NCBI GenBank assembly: GCA_964250805.1
Contig: CAXUHG010000076.1
Coordinates: 1 to 26,481 of the forward strand
From: JBBQVS01 sp964250805
Lineage (GTDB): Bacteria > Chloroflexota > Ktedonobacteria > Ktedonobacterales > Ktedonobacteraceae
Direction: 5' to 3'
Length of the DNA: 26,481 nt
Part shown: piece after piece, positions 1-6,357 of the stretch
How the letters are laid out: the number at the start of each line of letters is the position of its first letter
Numbering within the stretch: position 1 is the first letter of the stretch
Made by a program: the position numbers and the translations under genes
The notes under the pieces: generated by a model
Told to the model about the DNA's origin: nothing
Databases searched by the model: none
What the model saw: the letters and a program-made list of their open reading frames with translations, nothing else

Positions 1-1
1 C

Positions 2-1180
2 ATGCCACCATTCTCATTTACCATCGACGCCGAATGCCCCGATACGTGGGCGCGTGCTGGCACAATTCAGACGCCGCATGGCACGATTCAGACGCCTATC
101 TTCATGCCCGTTGGCACACAAGCGACGGTGAAGAGCGTCTCGCCAGAAGAGTTACACATGGTGGGCGCACAGATTATTCTCTCTAATACCTATCATTTGA
201 TGCTGCGCCCCGGCTCCGAACTCGTCGCGGACTTTGGCGGTCTGCACTCGTTTATGCACTGGGACGGTCCCATTTTGACCGATAGCGGTGGCTTCCAGGT
301 GTGGAGTCTGGGGCATTTACGCAAGTTGAGCGAGGATGGTGTCACCTTCAAATCGCATCTCGATGGTTCCGCACATACCCTCACACCCGAACGCGTTATG
401 CAGATTGAGGCCGAGCTAGGTGCCGACATCATTCTACCGCTCGACATCTGTGCGGCCTATCCATGCCCACCGTTAGAGGCGCAAGCGGCGATGGAGCGCA
501 CGCATCGCTGGGAGGAGCGTGCTCTGATCGCCAAAGAACGCTACAATCCAGCGCAGGCACTGTTTGGCATTGTGCAGGGAGCCTTCGAGCCAGAGCTACG
601 GCGGCAGAGCGCGGAAACCATCGGCAACATGCCCTTTCCGGGTCTTTCTATCGGTGGCCTCTCCGTTGGCGAACCCAAAGCGCAGATGTGGGAAATGCTT
701 GAAGTCGTCACGCCAGCTCTACCGCGCAACAAGCCGCGCCACCTGCTTGGCGTTGGCTCACCTGAAGACCTTGTAATGGGCGTCGGTCTCGGCATGGACA
801 TGTTCGATTGTGTGCTACCGACACGCGTAGCGCGGCATGGTGGACTCTTCACGAGACAGGGACGCGTCAGCATCAAAGGAGCGCGTTTTCGCACCGAACA
901 TGGTCCCGTCGAGGCGAGTTGCGACTGCTACACCTGCCGCAACTATAGCGCGGCCTACGTCCACCATCTCGCACGTACCGAGGAGCAACTGTACTATCGT
1001 CTCGGCAGCATTCACAACATCCGTTTCATGTTGCGTCTCGCCGCAGAGCTACGGGCCGCCATCCTCGCGGGAACCTATCCCACATTTCGTGACGAATTTC
1101 TCGCCACGTACATGCCCGCCTCCGAACAGGTACGCGAGGCTCAACGCGAAAAATGGAAAATGGCACGCGCGAAATTATGA
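2..1180 (+). CDS. tgt: Queuine tRNA-ribosyltransferase (tRNA-guanine transglycosylase)
   Basis: This enzyme exchanges guanine-34 of GUN-anticodon tRNAs (Asp, Asn, His, Tyr) for preQ1, the committed step placing queuosine in tRNA. The 392-residue protein is close to the usual bacterial length of about 375-385. Visible motifs are the N-terminal TPHGTIQTP and FMPVGTQ, DSGGFQV with Asp94 (expected general acid/base), the LSIGGLSVGE substrate loop, MFDCVLPTR with Asp269 (expected nucleophile), and a zinc site formed by Cys307, Cys309, Cys312 and His338. In place of the common DEC-PYP stretch the protein reads DICAAYPCP, which keeps Asp148. The ATG lies at base 2, so no ribosome binding site is visible. 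The N-terminus matches the family start, so the gene is probably complete. A palindromic repeat begins about 15 bases after the stop. Confidence 0.95.
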   Translation: MPPFSFTIDAECPDTWARAGTIQTPHGTIQTPIFMPVGTQATVKSVSPEELHMVGAQIILSNTYHLMLRPGSELVADFGGLHSFMHWDGPILTDSGGFQVWSLGHLRKLSEDGVTFKSHLDGSAHTLTPERVMQIEAELGADIILPLDICAAYPCPPLEAQAAMERTHRWEERALIAKERYNPAQALFGIVQGAFEPELRRQSAETIGNMPFPGLSIGGLSVGEPKAQMWEMLEVVTPALPRNKPRHLLGVGSPEDLVMGVGLGMDMFDCVLPTRVARHGGLFTRQGRVSIKGARFRTEHGPVEASCDCYTCRNYSAAYVHHLARTEEQLYYRLGSIHNIRFMLRLAAELRAAILAGTYPTFRDEFLATYMPASEQVREAQREKWKMARAKL

Positions 1181-1194
1181 AAACGCGATATGCG

Positions 1195-1312
1195 ACGGAC
1201 GCCCACAAGACATTGCAACGGACGCCCACAAGGGGCTAACCCTACTATACCTAGGATGCAAAGCACACACAAACGGTGTATAGTAGGGTTAGCTCCTTGT
1301 GGGCGTCCGTCG
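1195..1312. repeat. Palindromic repeat element E1 (33-nt arms) behind tgt
   Basis: The arms at 1218-1250 and 1278-1310 are inverted copies of 33 nt with one mismatch, separated by a 27-nt spacer. A third partial copy of the outer end, ACGGACGCCCACAAG, sits at 1195-1209. The arm begins with CGGACGC and runs to CCCTACTATAC at the inner end. The element nearly repeats E4 at 16088-16184. As RNA it would form a long stem that could end tgt transcription, although there is no clear U-tract. Confidence 0.85.
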
Positions 1313-1359
1313 ATAAATCGCATCTCATTATTAAGTAGCACAAATTTAAGGGGGCAACG

Positions 1360-2178
1360 ATGCCTACAACATATCGTTTGATCAACACAGAACCACTTGA
1401 CCCTGCGTTAAACATGGCGATTGACGAGGCTATTCTCACGCACTATCTCACGCAACAGGTGCCACCCACGTTGCGCGTATTTCGCTGGACACAGACAGCG
1501 ATTACACTTGGTCGCTTCCAGAATGTCGAGCGCGAGATCGAGCAGGAGCGATGTCAACAAGAGGGCGTTGCTCTTGTGCGCAGACCAACGGGTGGACGAG
1601 CCGTCTACCATCGTGACGAATTCACCTACAGCCTTGTCATAGGCAAGCGCGAGCATGTTCCATCTGGTGTTGTCGCCGCTTATGCCTATCTTGCACAGGG
1701 ATTGCAGGCCGCGTTACAGCATCTCGGCATCCCTTCGGAACTCAGCGAGGAGCATGTCAGCAAGAATCCGTCGGCAGCCTGTTTCGCATCCTCGACACAA
1801 GCCGACCTTACCGCAAAAGGCTACAAAATCATCGGTAGTGCCCAGGTGTGGAAAGACGACGGCCTGCTGCAACAGGGATCGCTTCCACTCGACGACCACG
1901 CCGCCGAATTTTTCTCTTTCCTGCGTTTCCCAAGCGAGACAGCACGCACCGAGGCACTCGCCCTCTACCAGACCAAAACTACGCCCCTGCATACATTTGA
2001 CCCTACTATCACGCGCGAACAAGTGGCAATGGCCTTCGCCACAGGATTTAGTGATGCATTGCAAACTCAATTTGTAGAGGAGAAATTGAGTCAATCCGAG
2101 TGGGATTTGGCGCAACAACTCGTTGAGGAAAAGTATGATAAGCTTGTGTGGATGAAAGAACGAATTTCTCTAACCTAA
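1360..2178 (+). CDS. lipM: LipM-type octanoyltransferase / lipoate-protein ligase A family
   Basis: This belongs to the LplA/LipB/LipM (BPL_LplA_LipB) fold and attaches an octanoyl or lipoyl group to the lysine of GcvH or a 2-oxoacid dehydrogenase E2 domain. The 272 residues contain RRPTGGRAVYH (73-84), the lipoyl-AMP or octanoyl-binding loop, a cysteine in the ACFAS stretch (Cys141), and GYKIIGSAQ with Lys156 followed by QQGSLPL. The Cys-Phe placed about 15 residues before the KIxGSAQ lysine is the arrangement of Bacillus LipM octanoyltransferase. LplA ligases lack that cysteine and often carry an extra C-terminal domain that is absent here. The start is well supported by an AAGGGGG ribosome site five bases before the ATG. 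LplA activity remains possible. It appears to be monocistronic. Confidence 0.8.
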   Translation: MPTTYRLINTEPLDPALNMAIDEAILTHYLTQQVPPTLRVFRWTQTAITLGRFQNVEREIEQERCQQEGVALVRRPTGGRAVYHRDEFTYSLVIGKREHVPSGVVAAYAYLAQGLQAALQHLGIPSELSEEHVSKNPSAACFASSTQADLTAKGYKIIGSAQVWKDDGLLQQGSLPLDDHAAEFFSFLRFPSETARTEALALYQTKTTPLHTFDPTITREQVAMAFATGFSDALQTQFVEEKLSQSEWDLAQQLVEEKYDKLVWMKERISLT

Positions 2179-2193
2179 TAAAACATCGGCACG

Positions 2194-2222
2194 TTGCGTC
2201 GCTAAGAAATGTAAGGTACAAT
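2194..2222 (+). promoter_or_regulatory. Candidate housekeeping promoter for the GlcG/HbpS-like gene
   Basis: TTGCGT (2194-2199) and TACAAT (2217-2222) are separated by exactly 17 nt in the gap behind lipM. Transcription would begin near 2229, about 65 nt before the next coding region. This is a pattern match only. Confidence 0.5.
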
Positions 2223-2292
2223 AGGCGCAACGTTCAGGTTCAACATACATAAAAATAGCCATTCTATCTATTGTCACGTTAGAAGGAGAATA

Positions 2293-3084
2293 TTGCGTGT
2301 GAGCATGTCTATAGAAACGGCGCGGAGAATATTGGAAGCCAGCAAACAACGCGCCAGAGAACTACGTAGCCCCGTGAGCATTGCCATTGTCGATGCAGGA
2401 GGCCATCTCGTCCTTTTCGAGCGCATGATGGCTCCCTATGGGTGGGCAACAGGTAACATCAGTATTGCGAAGGCAAATACAGCCGTCATGTTTAATCAAT
2501 CCACCGATGCGGTTGCGCAGTGGGCTGCTGGCATCCCCGGTTTCGCCTCAAGTATGGCAACAATGACCGACGGTAAATTTATTATGGCGGCTGGCGGCTG
2601 GCCCATTCGTTCGGGTGGCATGACGATTGGCGGCATCGGTGTCAGCGGCGGCAACGCTCCCGGACGCGATGACGAGATTGCACGCGCCGGTCTCGCCGCT
2701 GCTGAAGCACAAGCGGTACAAATGCCGCAACAGCCTATGCAACAGCAACCCGTACAGATGCAACCACCCATACAGCAACCCGTACAACAGCCATCATACA
2801 TCGCATCTCAATCCTTACCGCCGTTCTCCTCTGCACGCCAAGCTGTACCAGTTGCGCCGTCAGCACCATCATACTCATCTAATGATATACCGCTCTACTA
2901 TCCGCCCGTCGCGCCACAACCGCAGCCACCGCAACCGCAGCCGACATTTACCACAGCCGAGCGCGTGGAGATGCCAGTACAGAGCGAAGTACAGGATACG
3001 TCAGATAATCCGCGGAATCAGGAAGCACCTTATAGCGATAACACCATTCGTCAGAACACCCCAGACCGTTCGGGAGACCAATAA
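2293..3084 (+). CDS. GlcG/HbpS-like heme-degradation-family protein with Gln/Pro-rich tail
   Basis: Residues 1 to about 145 are a GlcG/HbpS (haem-binding uptake, formerly DUF336) domain. It is seen in the SIAIVDAGGHLVLFERM strand-turn, the SIAKANTAV helix, the FIMAAGGWPI turn and the glycine-rich GGMTIGGIGVSGGN ending. Family members bind haem or cobalamin or accompany glycolate and diol genes. No partner enzyme is present here, so the ligand is unknown. Residues 146-263 form a low-complexity tail rich in Gln and Pro (QQPMQQQPVQ-like and PQPQPP runs), unusual for the family, whose members are about 135-150 residues. No signal peptide is visible. The start is uncertain: an AGAAGGAG site lies 4 nt before TTG 2293, 10 nt before GTG 2299 and 16 nt before ATG 2305. 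The next gene begins 2 nt after the stop, so the two are probably co-transcribed. Confidence 0.75.
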   Translation: MRVSMSIETARRILEASKQRARELRSPVSIAIVDAGGHLVLFERMMAPYGWATGNISIAKANTAVMFNQSTDAVAQWAAGIPGFASSMATMTDGKFIMAAGGWPIRSGGMTIGGIGVSGGNAPGRDDEIARAGLAAAEAQAVQMPQQPMQQQPVQMQPPIQQPVQQPSYIASQSLPPFSSARQAVPVAPSAPSYSSNDIPLYYPPVAPQPQPPQPQPTFTTAERVEMPVQSEVQDTSDNPRNQEAPYSDNTIRQNTPDRSGDQ

Positions 3085-3086
3085 GC

Positions 3087-3899
3087 ATGAGCCAGGACCA
3101 TTCTAGTAGCAAACGTGCCAGAAGAACGGCGCGAGCGCAACGTACTAACAAACCCATTCTCGTCACGAACGCGAACAGCGACAGTGGAAATGCGGAGGAA
3201 GAGTACGGCAGTATAGGAACCGCGACCCAAACAATCGACGAGCCACAGGCTCTTGTGGTGCCAACACCAGAACCTATCGAGCAACCTGCACGTAGACTTC
3301 CTCGTTTCTTCTCGAATGTAAAGAAAAACGAAGAAGATACAACGCAAAAAGAGGCAAAGGAGGCCGAAGTCGTGCAGGCCCGTCTCGCTCGCGCTACACG
3401 CGGCAAGACTAACACAGAAGCCACTCCTACGAAGGTTGCGTCTGTTGAGGGTAAAAAAGCTACAGCGACTACACCCGCTAAAGCTGCTCCTGCTAAACCA
3501 CAGGGTATGTTCAAAACACGCTACATCATTGGTATGGGCGTCTACCTTCTCTCAGCCGACTTCCTCGGTCAGTACGAACAGAAATTTCTTGCCTATCTCG
3601 GCTTGGACAAACAACTCGCGCAGTTCAATCTCTTCGGCGCTCCGTTCCACTTAACAACATCAACAATTGTGTTCCTGGCCTCGCTCGTCATTATCCTTGT
3701 ATTGCTTGCGCGTTTCGACCTCATTCCTCGGAGTCTTGGTGGTTCATCACGTTCGAGAACAACCCCTGGACAGTCGCAGACAAGGAGTACAACTATACAG
3801 AGTGAGAGAGTTACACCACCTACTGTACGCCAAGGCGTCAAAGGTGCCGACGACTCGCTGTATCAGCAGTATCGTAGCAATCAACGCAAGAAGAAATAA
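3087..3899 (+). CDS. Hypothetical Lys/Ala-rich membrane protein
   Basis: I do not recognise a family. The 270 residues show a basic, disordered N-terminal part (1-140) with Arg/Lys clusters, an acidic Glu/Lys stretch around 80-100 and an Ala/Thr/Lys/Pro-rich linker at 105-140. A weakly hydrophobic segment follows (146-160), then a clear transmembrane helix at about 191-210 (STIVFLASLVIILVLLARF). The tail is Ser/Thr/Arg-rich and ends in RSNQRKKK. The positive charges at the ends make orientation hard to call. The ATG is 2 nt after the preceding stop with GGGAG upstream, so it is probably translated together with the GlcG-like gene. A hairpin starts at its stop codon. Confidence 0.7.
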   Translation: MSQDHSSSKRARRTARAQRTNKPILVTNANSDSGNAEEEYGSIGTATQTIDEPQALVVPTPEPIEQPARRLPRFFSNVKKNEEDTTQKEAKEAEVVQARLARATRGKTNTEATPTKVASVEGKKATATTPAKAAPAKPQGMFKTRYIIGMGVYLLSADFLGQYEQKFLAYLGLDKQLAQFNLFGAPFHLTTSTIVFLASLVIILVLLARFDLIPRSLGGSSRSRTTPGQSQTRSTTIQSERVTPPTVRQGVKGADDSLYQQYRSNQRKKK

Positions 3900-3961
3900 C
3901 CGACAGGAATGTACATTGTGTCTAACTCGACTAGGCATAATGTACACACTATCGGTTCTTT
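3898..3961 (+). terminator. Imperfect hairpin behind the membrane protein gene
   Basis: AACCGA (3898-3903) pairs with TCGGTT (3952-3957), and TGTACATT (3910-3917) pairs with AATGTACA (3939-3946), with a 21-nt loop. A short TTCTTTT follows. It separates the upstream pair from the aroF promoter. The interrupted stem and broken T-run make it a moderate candidate. Confidence 0.45.
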
Positions 3962-3973
3962 TGGAAAACATGC

Positions 3974-4002
3974 TTGACTTATTTGCATTGGGTGCTTATA
4001 AT
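3974..4002 (+). promoter_or_regulatory. aroF promoter, near-consensus sigma-70 type
   Basis: TTGACT (3974-3979) and TATAAT (3997-4002) have a 17-nt spacer. This is the best promoter match in the window. The start point would be near 4009, giving a leader RNA of about 260 nt before the aroF ATG. Confidence 0.75.
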
Positions 4003-4050
4003 CAAAACAGAGACCACAAAAATTCGGTCAAGAAAGCACACGAACGTATC

Positions 4051-4119
4051 ATGAAGCTCAGCTACAAACAACCAGTACAACAGAATAGCTTTTATTATTG
4101 GTTTAGCCCCCCAGCATGA
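4051..4119 (+). CDS. Candidate aromatic leader peptide (FYYWF) of the aroF attenuator
   Basis: A 22-codon open frame lies inside the aroF leader, between the promoter and the terminator. Codons 14-18 (4090-4104) read Phe-Tyr-Tyr-Trp-Phe, the three end products of the pathway whose first enzyme is encoded just downstream. The stop codon TGA (4117-4119) lies inside the left arm of the next hairpin (4110-4125), as expected when ribosome position controls RNA folding. ATG 4051 is the only in-frame start after the predicted transcription start. The ribosome binding site is weak (AAGAAAG about 14 nt upstream), which is the main doubt. The peptide is probably not functional as a product; its translation would be the sensor. 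Confidence 0.65.
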   Translation: MKLSYKQPVQQNSFYYWFSPPA

Positions 4120-4166
4120 TGGTGGGCCTTTTTAGGCTGAGCAAGATAAACCACCAGCGTGCTGGG
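4110..4166 (+). promoter_or_regulatory. Leader hairpin preceding the attenuator terminator
   Basis: The segment 4110-4125 (CCCAGCATGATGGTGG) can pair with 4151-4166 (CCACCAGCGTGCTGGG) with about 13 of 16 positions matched. The right arm abuts the terminator stem directly. The leader peptide stop codon is in the left arm. A competing pairing is possible between GGTTTA (4100-4105, part of the Trp-Phe codons) and TAAACC (4147-4152). Which one is the antiterminator cannot be decided by eye. Confidence 0.5.
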
Positions 4167-4200
4167 AAAGCAGAGGAAAACATCCTCTGCTTTTTTGTTT
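4167..4200 (+). terminator. Intrinsic terminator (attenuator) before aroF
   Basis: AAAGCAGAGG (4167-4176) pairs perfectly with CCTCTGCTTT (4184-4193) over a 7-nt loop. The stem runs straight into T6-G-T3. It stands 69 nt before the aroF ATG and downstream of the aroF promoter. It is therefore positioned to stop aroF transcription prematurely rather than to end an upstream gene. Confidence 0.8.
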
Positions 4201-4268
4201 CCTAAATTCGGGGTTCTAATTTGTACGGGTCTAATTTATTACACCCTATTGAAAAGAGGATTTGTTCC

Positions 4269-5333
4269 ATGATTATCACCATTCGTAGCCAGGCCACAAG
4301 CGAAGAGCGTACACAGCTCATGACCCAGATTTGCCGCATCACGGGAAGTCTACACCCCATCACTCCAACCGTCATGGATGGACGCGAACTGCTCGTTCTC
4401 GATGGTACACAGCTTGACCATGAGACGCAGGCTTTACTGAGTGAGCAGGCAGCGGTAGAGCGCATCACCCGCGTCAAGACCGCGTACAAACTGGTGAGTC
4501 GTGCATATAAGGAGGAAGACACGCACGTACTGGTCGGCACAGGGCATGACTGCGAACAGGTACTCATCGGCGGCACTACACCAACGATTATCGCTGGCCC
4601 TTGTGCAGTTGAAAATCGTGAGCAACTCCTGACAACGGCACATGCGGTCAAACATGCCGGAGCGCAGGTATTGCGTGGTGGTGCCTTCAAGCCACGCACC
4701 TCACCCTATCAGTTTCAGGGGCTTGGCGTCGAAGGGCTACACCTGCTAGCACAGGCACGGAAAGCGACTGGTCTTCCAATCATTACAGAGGTCATGGAAC
4801 CAGACCTCGTGGCAACAGTCGCTCAACACGCCGACATCTTGCAGATTGGGAGCCGCAATATGCAGAACTTCCCTCTGCTTCTGGCGGCTGGACGCGACGC
4901 CGAGAAACGCCCCGTTCTACTCAAACGCGGCCTATCTGCGACCATAGACGAATGGCTGCTAGCGGCTGAATACATCGTCGCGGCAGGCAATCCCAATGTA
5001 ATCCTGTGCGAACGTGGCATTCGCAGCTACGATCCGCAAACGCGCAACGTTCTCGACCTCACCTGTGTTCCTCTCCTCCACGAATTGACACATCTTCCAA
5101 TTATCGTTGACCCCAGCCATGCCACTGGCAAACGCGAGCTTGTACCCGCAATGTCGCGTGCCAGCATCGCCGCAGGAGCTAACGGCCTGATTATCGAGGT
5201 TCACGAAGACCCGAACAACGCCCTCTGTGACGGTCGCCAATCCATTACACCCGCACAACTGCAAAAAATTGTACGCGACTCGCACTTACTGACACAGATG
5301 ATGGAAGAAGAGGAGATAATCCAGGTAGCATAA
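4269..5333 (+). CDS. aroF: 3-deoxy-7-phosphoheptulonate (DAHP) synthase, type I-beta
   Basis: The enzyme condenses phosphoenolpyruvate and erythrose 4-phosphate, the first step to chorismate and the aromatic amino acids. From ATG 4269 it has 354 residues. The first ~85 form the ferredoxin-like regulatory domain of Thermotoga-type I-beta enzymes, which usually gives Tyr/Phe feedback. A TIM barrel follows. Motifs include AGPCAVE, LRGGAFKPRTSPYQFQG, QIGSRNMQN, LLKRGL, CERGIRSY and DPSHATGKRE. Expected metal ligands are Cys112, His284, Glu310 and Asp321. ATG 4269 is preferred because AGAGGA stands 8 nt upstream; a TTG at 4221 is in frame but has no ribosome site. It stands alone, without other aro genes. 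Regulation is probably by the leader attenuator plus feedback through the N-terminal domain. The last ten bases lie in a 72-bp palindrome. Confidence 0.93.
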   Translation: MIITIRSQATSEERTQLMTQICRITGSLHPITPTVMDGRELLVLDGTQLDHETQALLSEQAAVERITRVKTAYKLVSRAYKEEDTHVLVGTGHDCEQVLIGGTTPTIIAGPCAVENREQLLTTAHAVKHAGAQVLRGGAFKPRTSPYQFQGLGVEGLHLLAQARKATGLPIITEVMEPDLVATVAQHADILQIGSRNMQNFPLLLAAGRDAEKRPVLLKRGLSATIDEWLLAAEYIVAAGNPNVILCERGIRSYDPQTRNVLDLTCVPLLHELTHLPIIVDPSHATGKRELVPAMSRASIAAGANGLIIEVHEDPNNALCDGRQSITPAQLQKIVRDSHLLTQMMEEEEIIQVA

Positions 5334-5395
5334 ACAGCAGCATGGGAAGATACAGCACATGTGCTGTATCTTCCCATGCTGCTGTTTATGCTACC
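5324..5395. repeat. Perfect 72-bp palindrome across the aroF stop codon (E2)
   Basis: Bases 5324-5359 and 5360-5395 are exact reverse complements, 36 bp per arm with no spacer, centred on CACA/TGTG. The left arm contains the final three codons and TAA of aroF. As RNA it would form a very stable hairpin at the end of the message. It has no T-run, so termination would not be of the simple intrinsic type. It may instead protect the 3' end. Confidence 0.9.
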
Positions 5396-5415
5396 AATAT
5401 CCTATCTATTCTCTC

Positions 5416-5444
5416 TCGACTCATCCCATGCGATATGGTATACT
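5416..5444 (+). promoter_or_regulatory. Candidate promoter for the ANTAR response regulator
   Basis: TCGACT (5416-5421), a 17-nt spacer and TATACT (5439-5444). The -10 is 5 of 6 to consensus and the -35 is 4 of 6. Transcription would begin near 5451, about 60 nt before the ATG. A small hairpin (TTGGTC, loop GCGTTA, GACCAA; 5479-5496) lies in the resulting 5' UTR just before the ribosome site. Confidence 0.5.
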
Positions 5445-5513
5445 CGTTATACGTAGAGAGGGCGAGTTTTAGAATAACTTGGTCGCGTTAGACCAAAGGC
5501 TTGAGGTAACACG

Positions 5514-6092
5514 ATGCCAACACGAATTATTATTGCGGACGACGAAACTATTCAGCGCATGGACTTGAAAGATGTGCTGACAAAACAGGGCTATCTCGTG
5601 GTCGGTGAAGCAGGGGACGGCTTGAGTGCTGTCAACCTGGCCCGCGAGCTACGACCCGATCTGGTAATCATGGATATTCGCATGCCAGACATGGACGGCA
5701 TTGCCGCCGCCGAGACGCTGACACAGGAGAAGATTGCACCAGTGTTGTTGCTGACAGCCTTCGGAGACCAACCGCTTGTTGAACGCGCCAAAGAAGCGGG
5801 CGTGGTCAACTACATCGTCAAACCGTTACGCGAGAGCGAGGTTACACCTGCAATTGAGGTGGCACTCGCACGCTACAACGAGTTCCGCGAGCTTGAAGAG
5901 AAGACACGCACCTTGACCGAACAGCTTGAAACACGCAAGATCGTCGAACGTGCCAAGGGCCTTCTGATGGAGAAGCAGGGTCTGTCCGAGTCGGACGCAT
6001 TCCGCAGAATTCAGCGAGCGAGCATGAACAACCGTAAATCTATGCGCGAAGTGGCGGAGGCCATCCTCCTCACAGACACAATGGGAGCGTAA
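5514..6092 (+). CDS. ANTAR-domain response regulator (antiterminator family)
   Basis: Residues 1-120 are a receiver domain with Asp9/Asp10, phospho-acceptor Asp54 in VIMDIRMPDMDG, Thr81 and Lys103 (IVKPL). A short coiled coil (about 121-140) leads into an ANTAR domain (about 140-188: ERAKGLLMEKQGLSESDAF, then RRIQRASMNNRKSMREVAEAIL). ANTAR proteins such as NasT and EutV bind tandem hexaloop RNA hairpins and prevent terminator formation when phosphorylated. The 192-residue length is normal. No histidine kinase is adjacent, so the partner is elsewhere and the RNA targets are unknown. A TGAGGT ribosome site precedes the ATG. The gene is followed by the largest palindromic element of the window. 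Confidence 0.9.
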   Translation: MPTRIIIADDETIQRMDLKDVLTKQGYLVVGEAGDGLSAVNLARELRPDLVIMDIRMPDMDGIAAAETLTQEKIAPVLLLTAFGDQPLVERAKEAGVVNYIVKPLRESEVTPAIEVALARYNEFRELEEKTRTLTEQLETRKIVERAKGLLMEKQGLSESDAFRRIQRASMNNRKSMREVAEAILLTDTMGA

Positions 6093-6109
6093 CACGCGGT
6101 TTAACAGGG

Positions 6110-6305
6110 GTAGGGACCGATTTATCGCGTCCTGATAGCCTCTCGATACCTGAACTTCGACAATTTCGTAGGGACCAGATTTATCGCGTCCGTCGCTCAA
6201 TTTATTGAGCGAGATTCTTGACGAATCCTGTATTTAAGCTGTATCAAACCTGATCTCGCTCAATAAATTGAGCGACGGACGCGATAAATCTGGTCCCTAC
6301 GAAAT
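6110..6305. repeat. Palindromic repeat element E3 (53-nt perfect arms plus a solo half)
   Basis: Arms at 6163-6215 and 6253-6305 are perfect inverted copies (53 nt) around a 37-nt spacer. Each begins at the outer end with TTTCGTAGGGACC, continues to GCGTCCG, and ends inside with a smaller palindrome, GCTCAATTTATTGAGC. An extra half, GTAGGGACCGATTTATCGCGTCC, lies just before it at 6110-6132. The whole fills the gap between the ANTAR gene and the PSP1 gene. Confidence 0.9.
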
Positions 6306-6357
6306 ACCTTATGAAGTAATTCAAATTTATCATTAATCCTATAGAAGTAGAGCAATT

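Noticed and set aside
837..1283. Long plus-strand open frame overlapping tgt
   Set aside because: It overlaps tgt in another frame, has no ribosome site or family features, and ends within the E1 repeat.
1195..1312. CRISPR array from repeated segments
   Set aside because: The repeats are inverted pairs with variable spacing, not direct repeats with uniform spacers, and no cas genes are present.
4009..4200. T-box riboswitch upstream of aroF
   Set aside because: I could not find the conserved T-box antiterminator sequence or a specifier-loop layout. The short frame with FYYWF codons explains the leader better.
5479..5496. Hairpin TTGGTC-GCGTTA-GACCAA as an ANTAR target
   Set aside because: The loop lacks the A1 and G4 expected for ANTAR binding, and only one hairpin is present instead of a pair.
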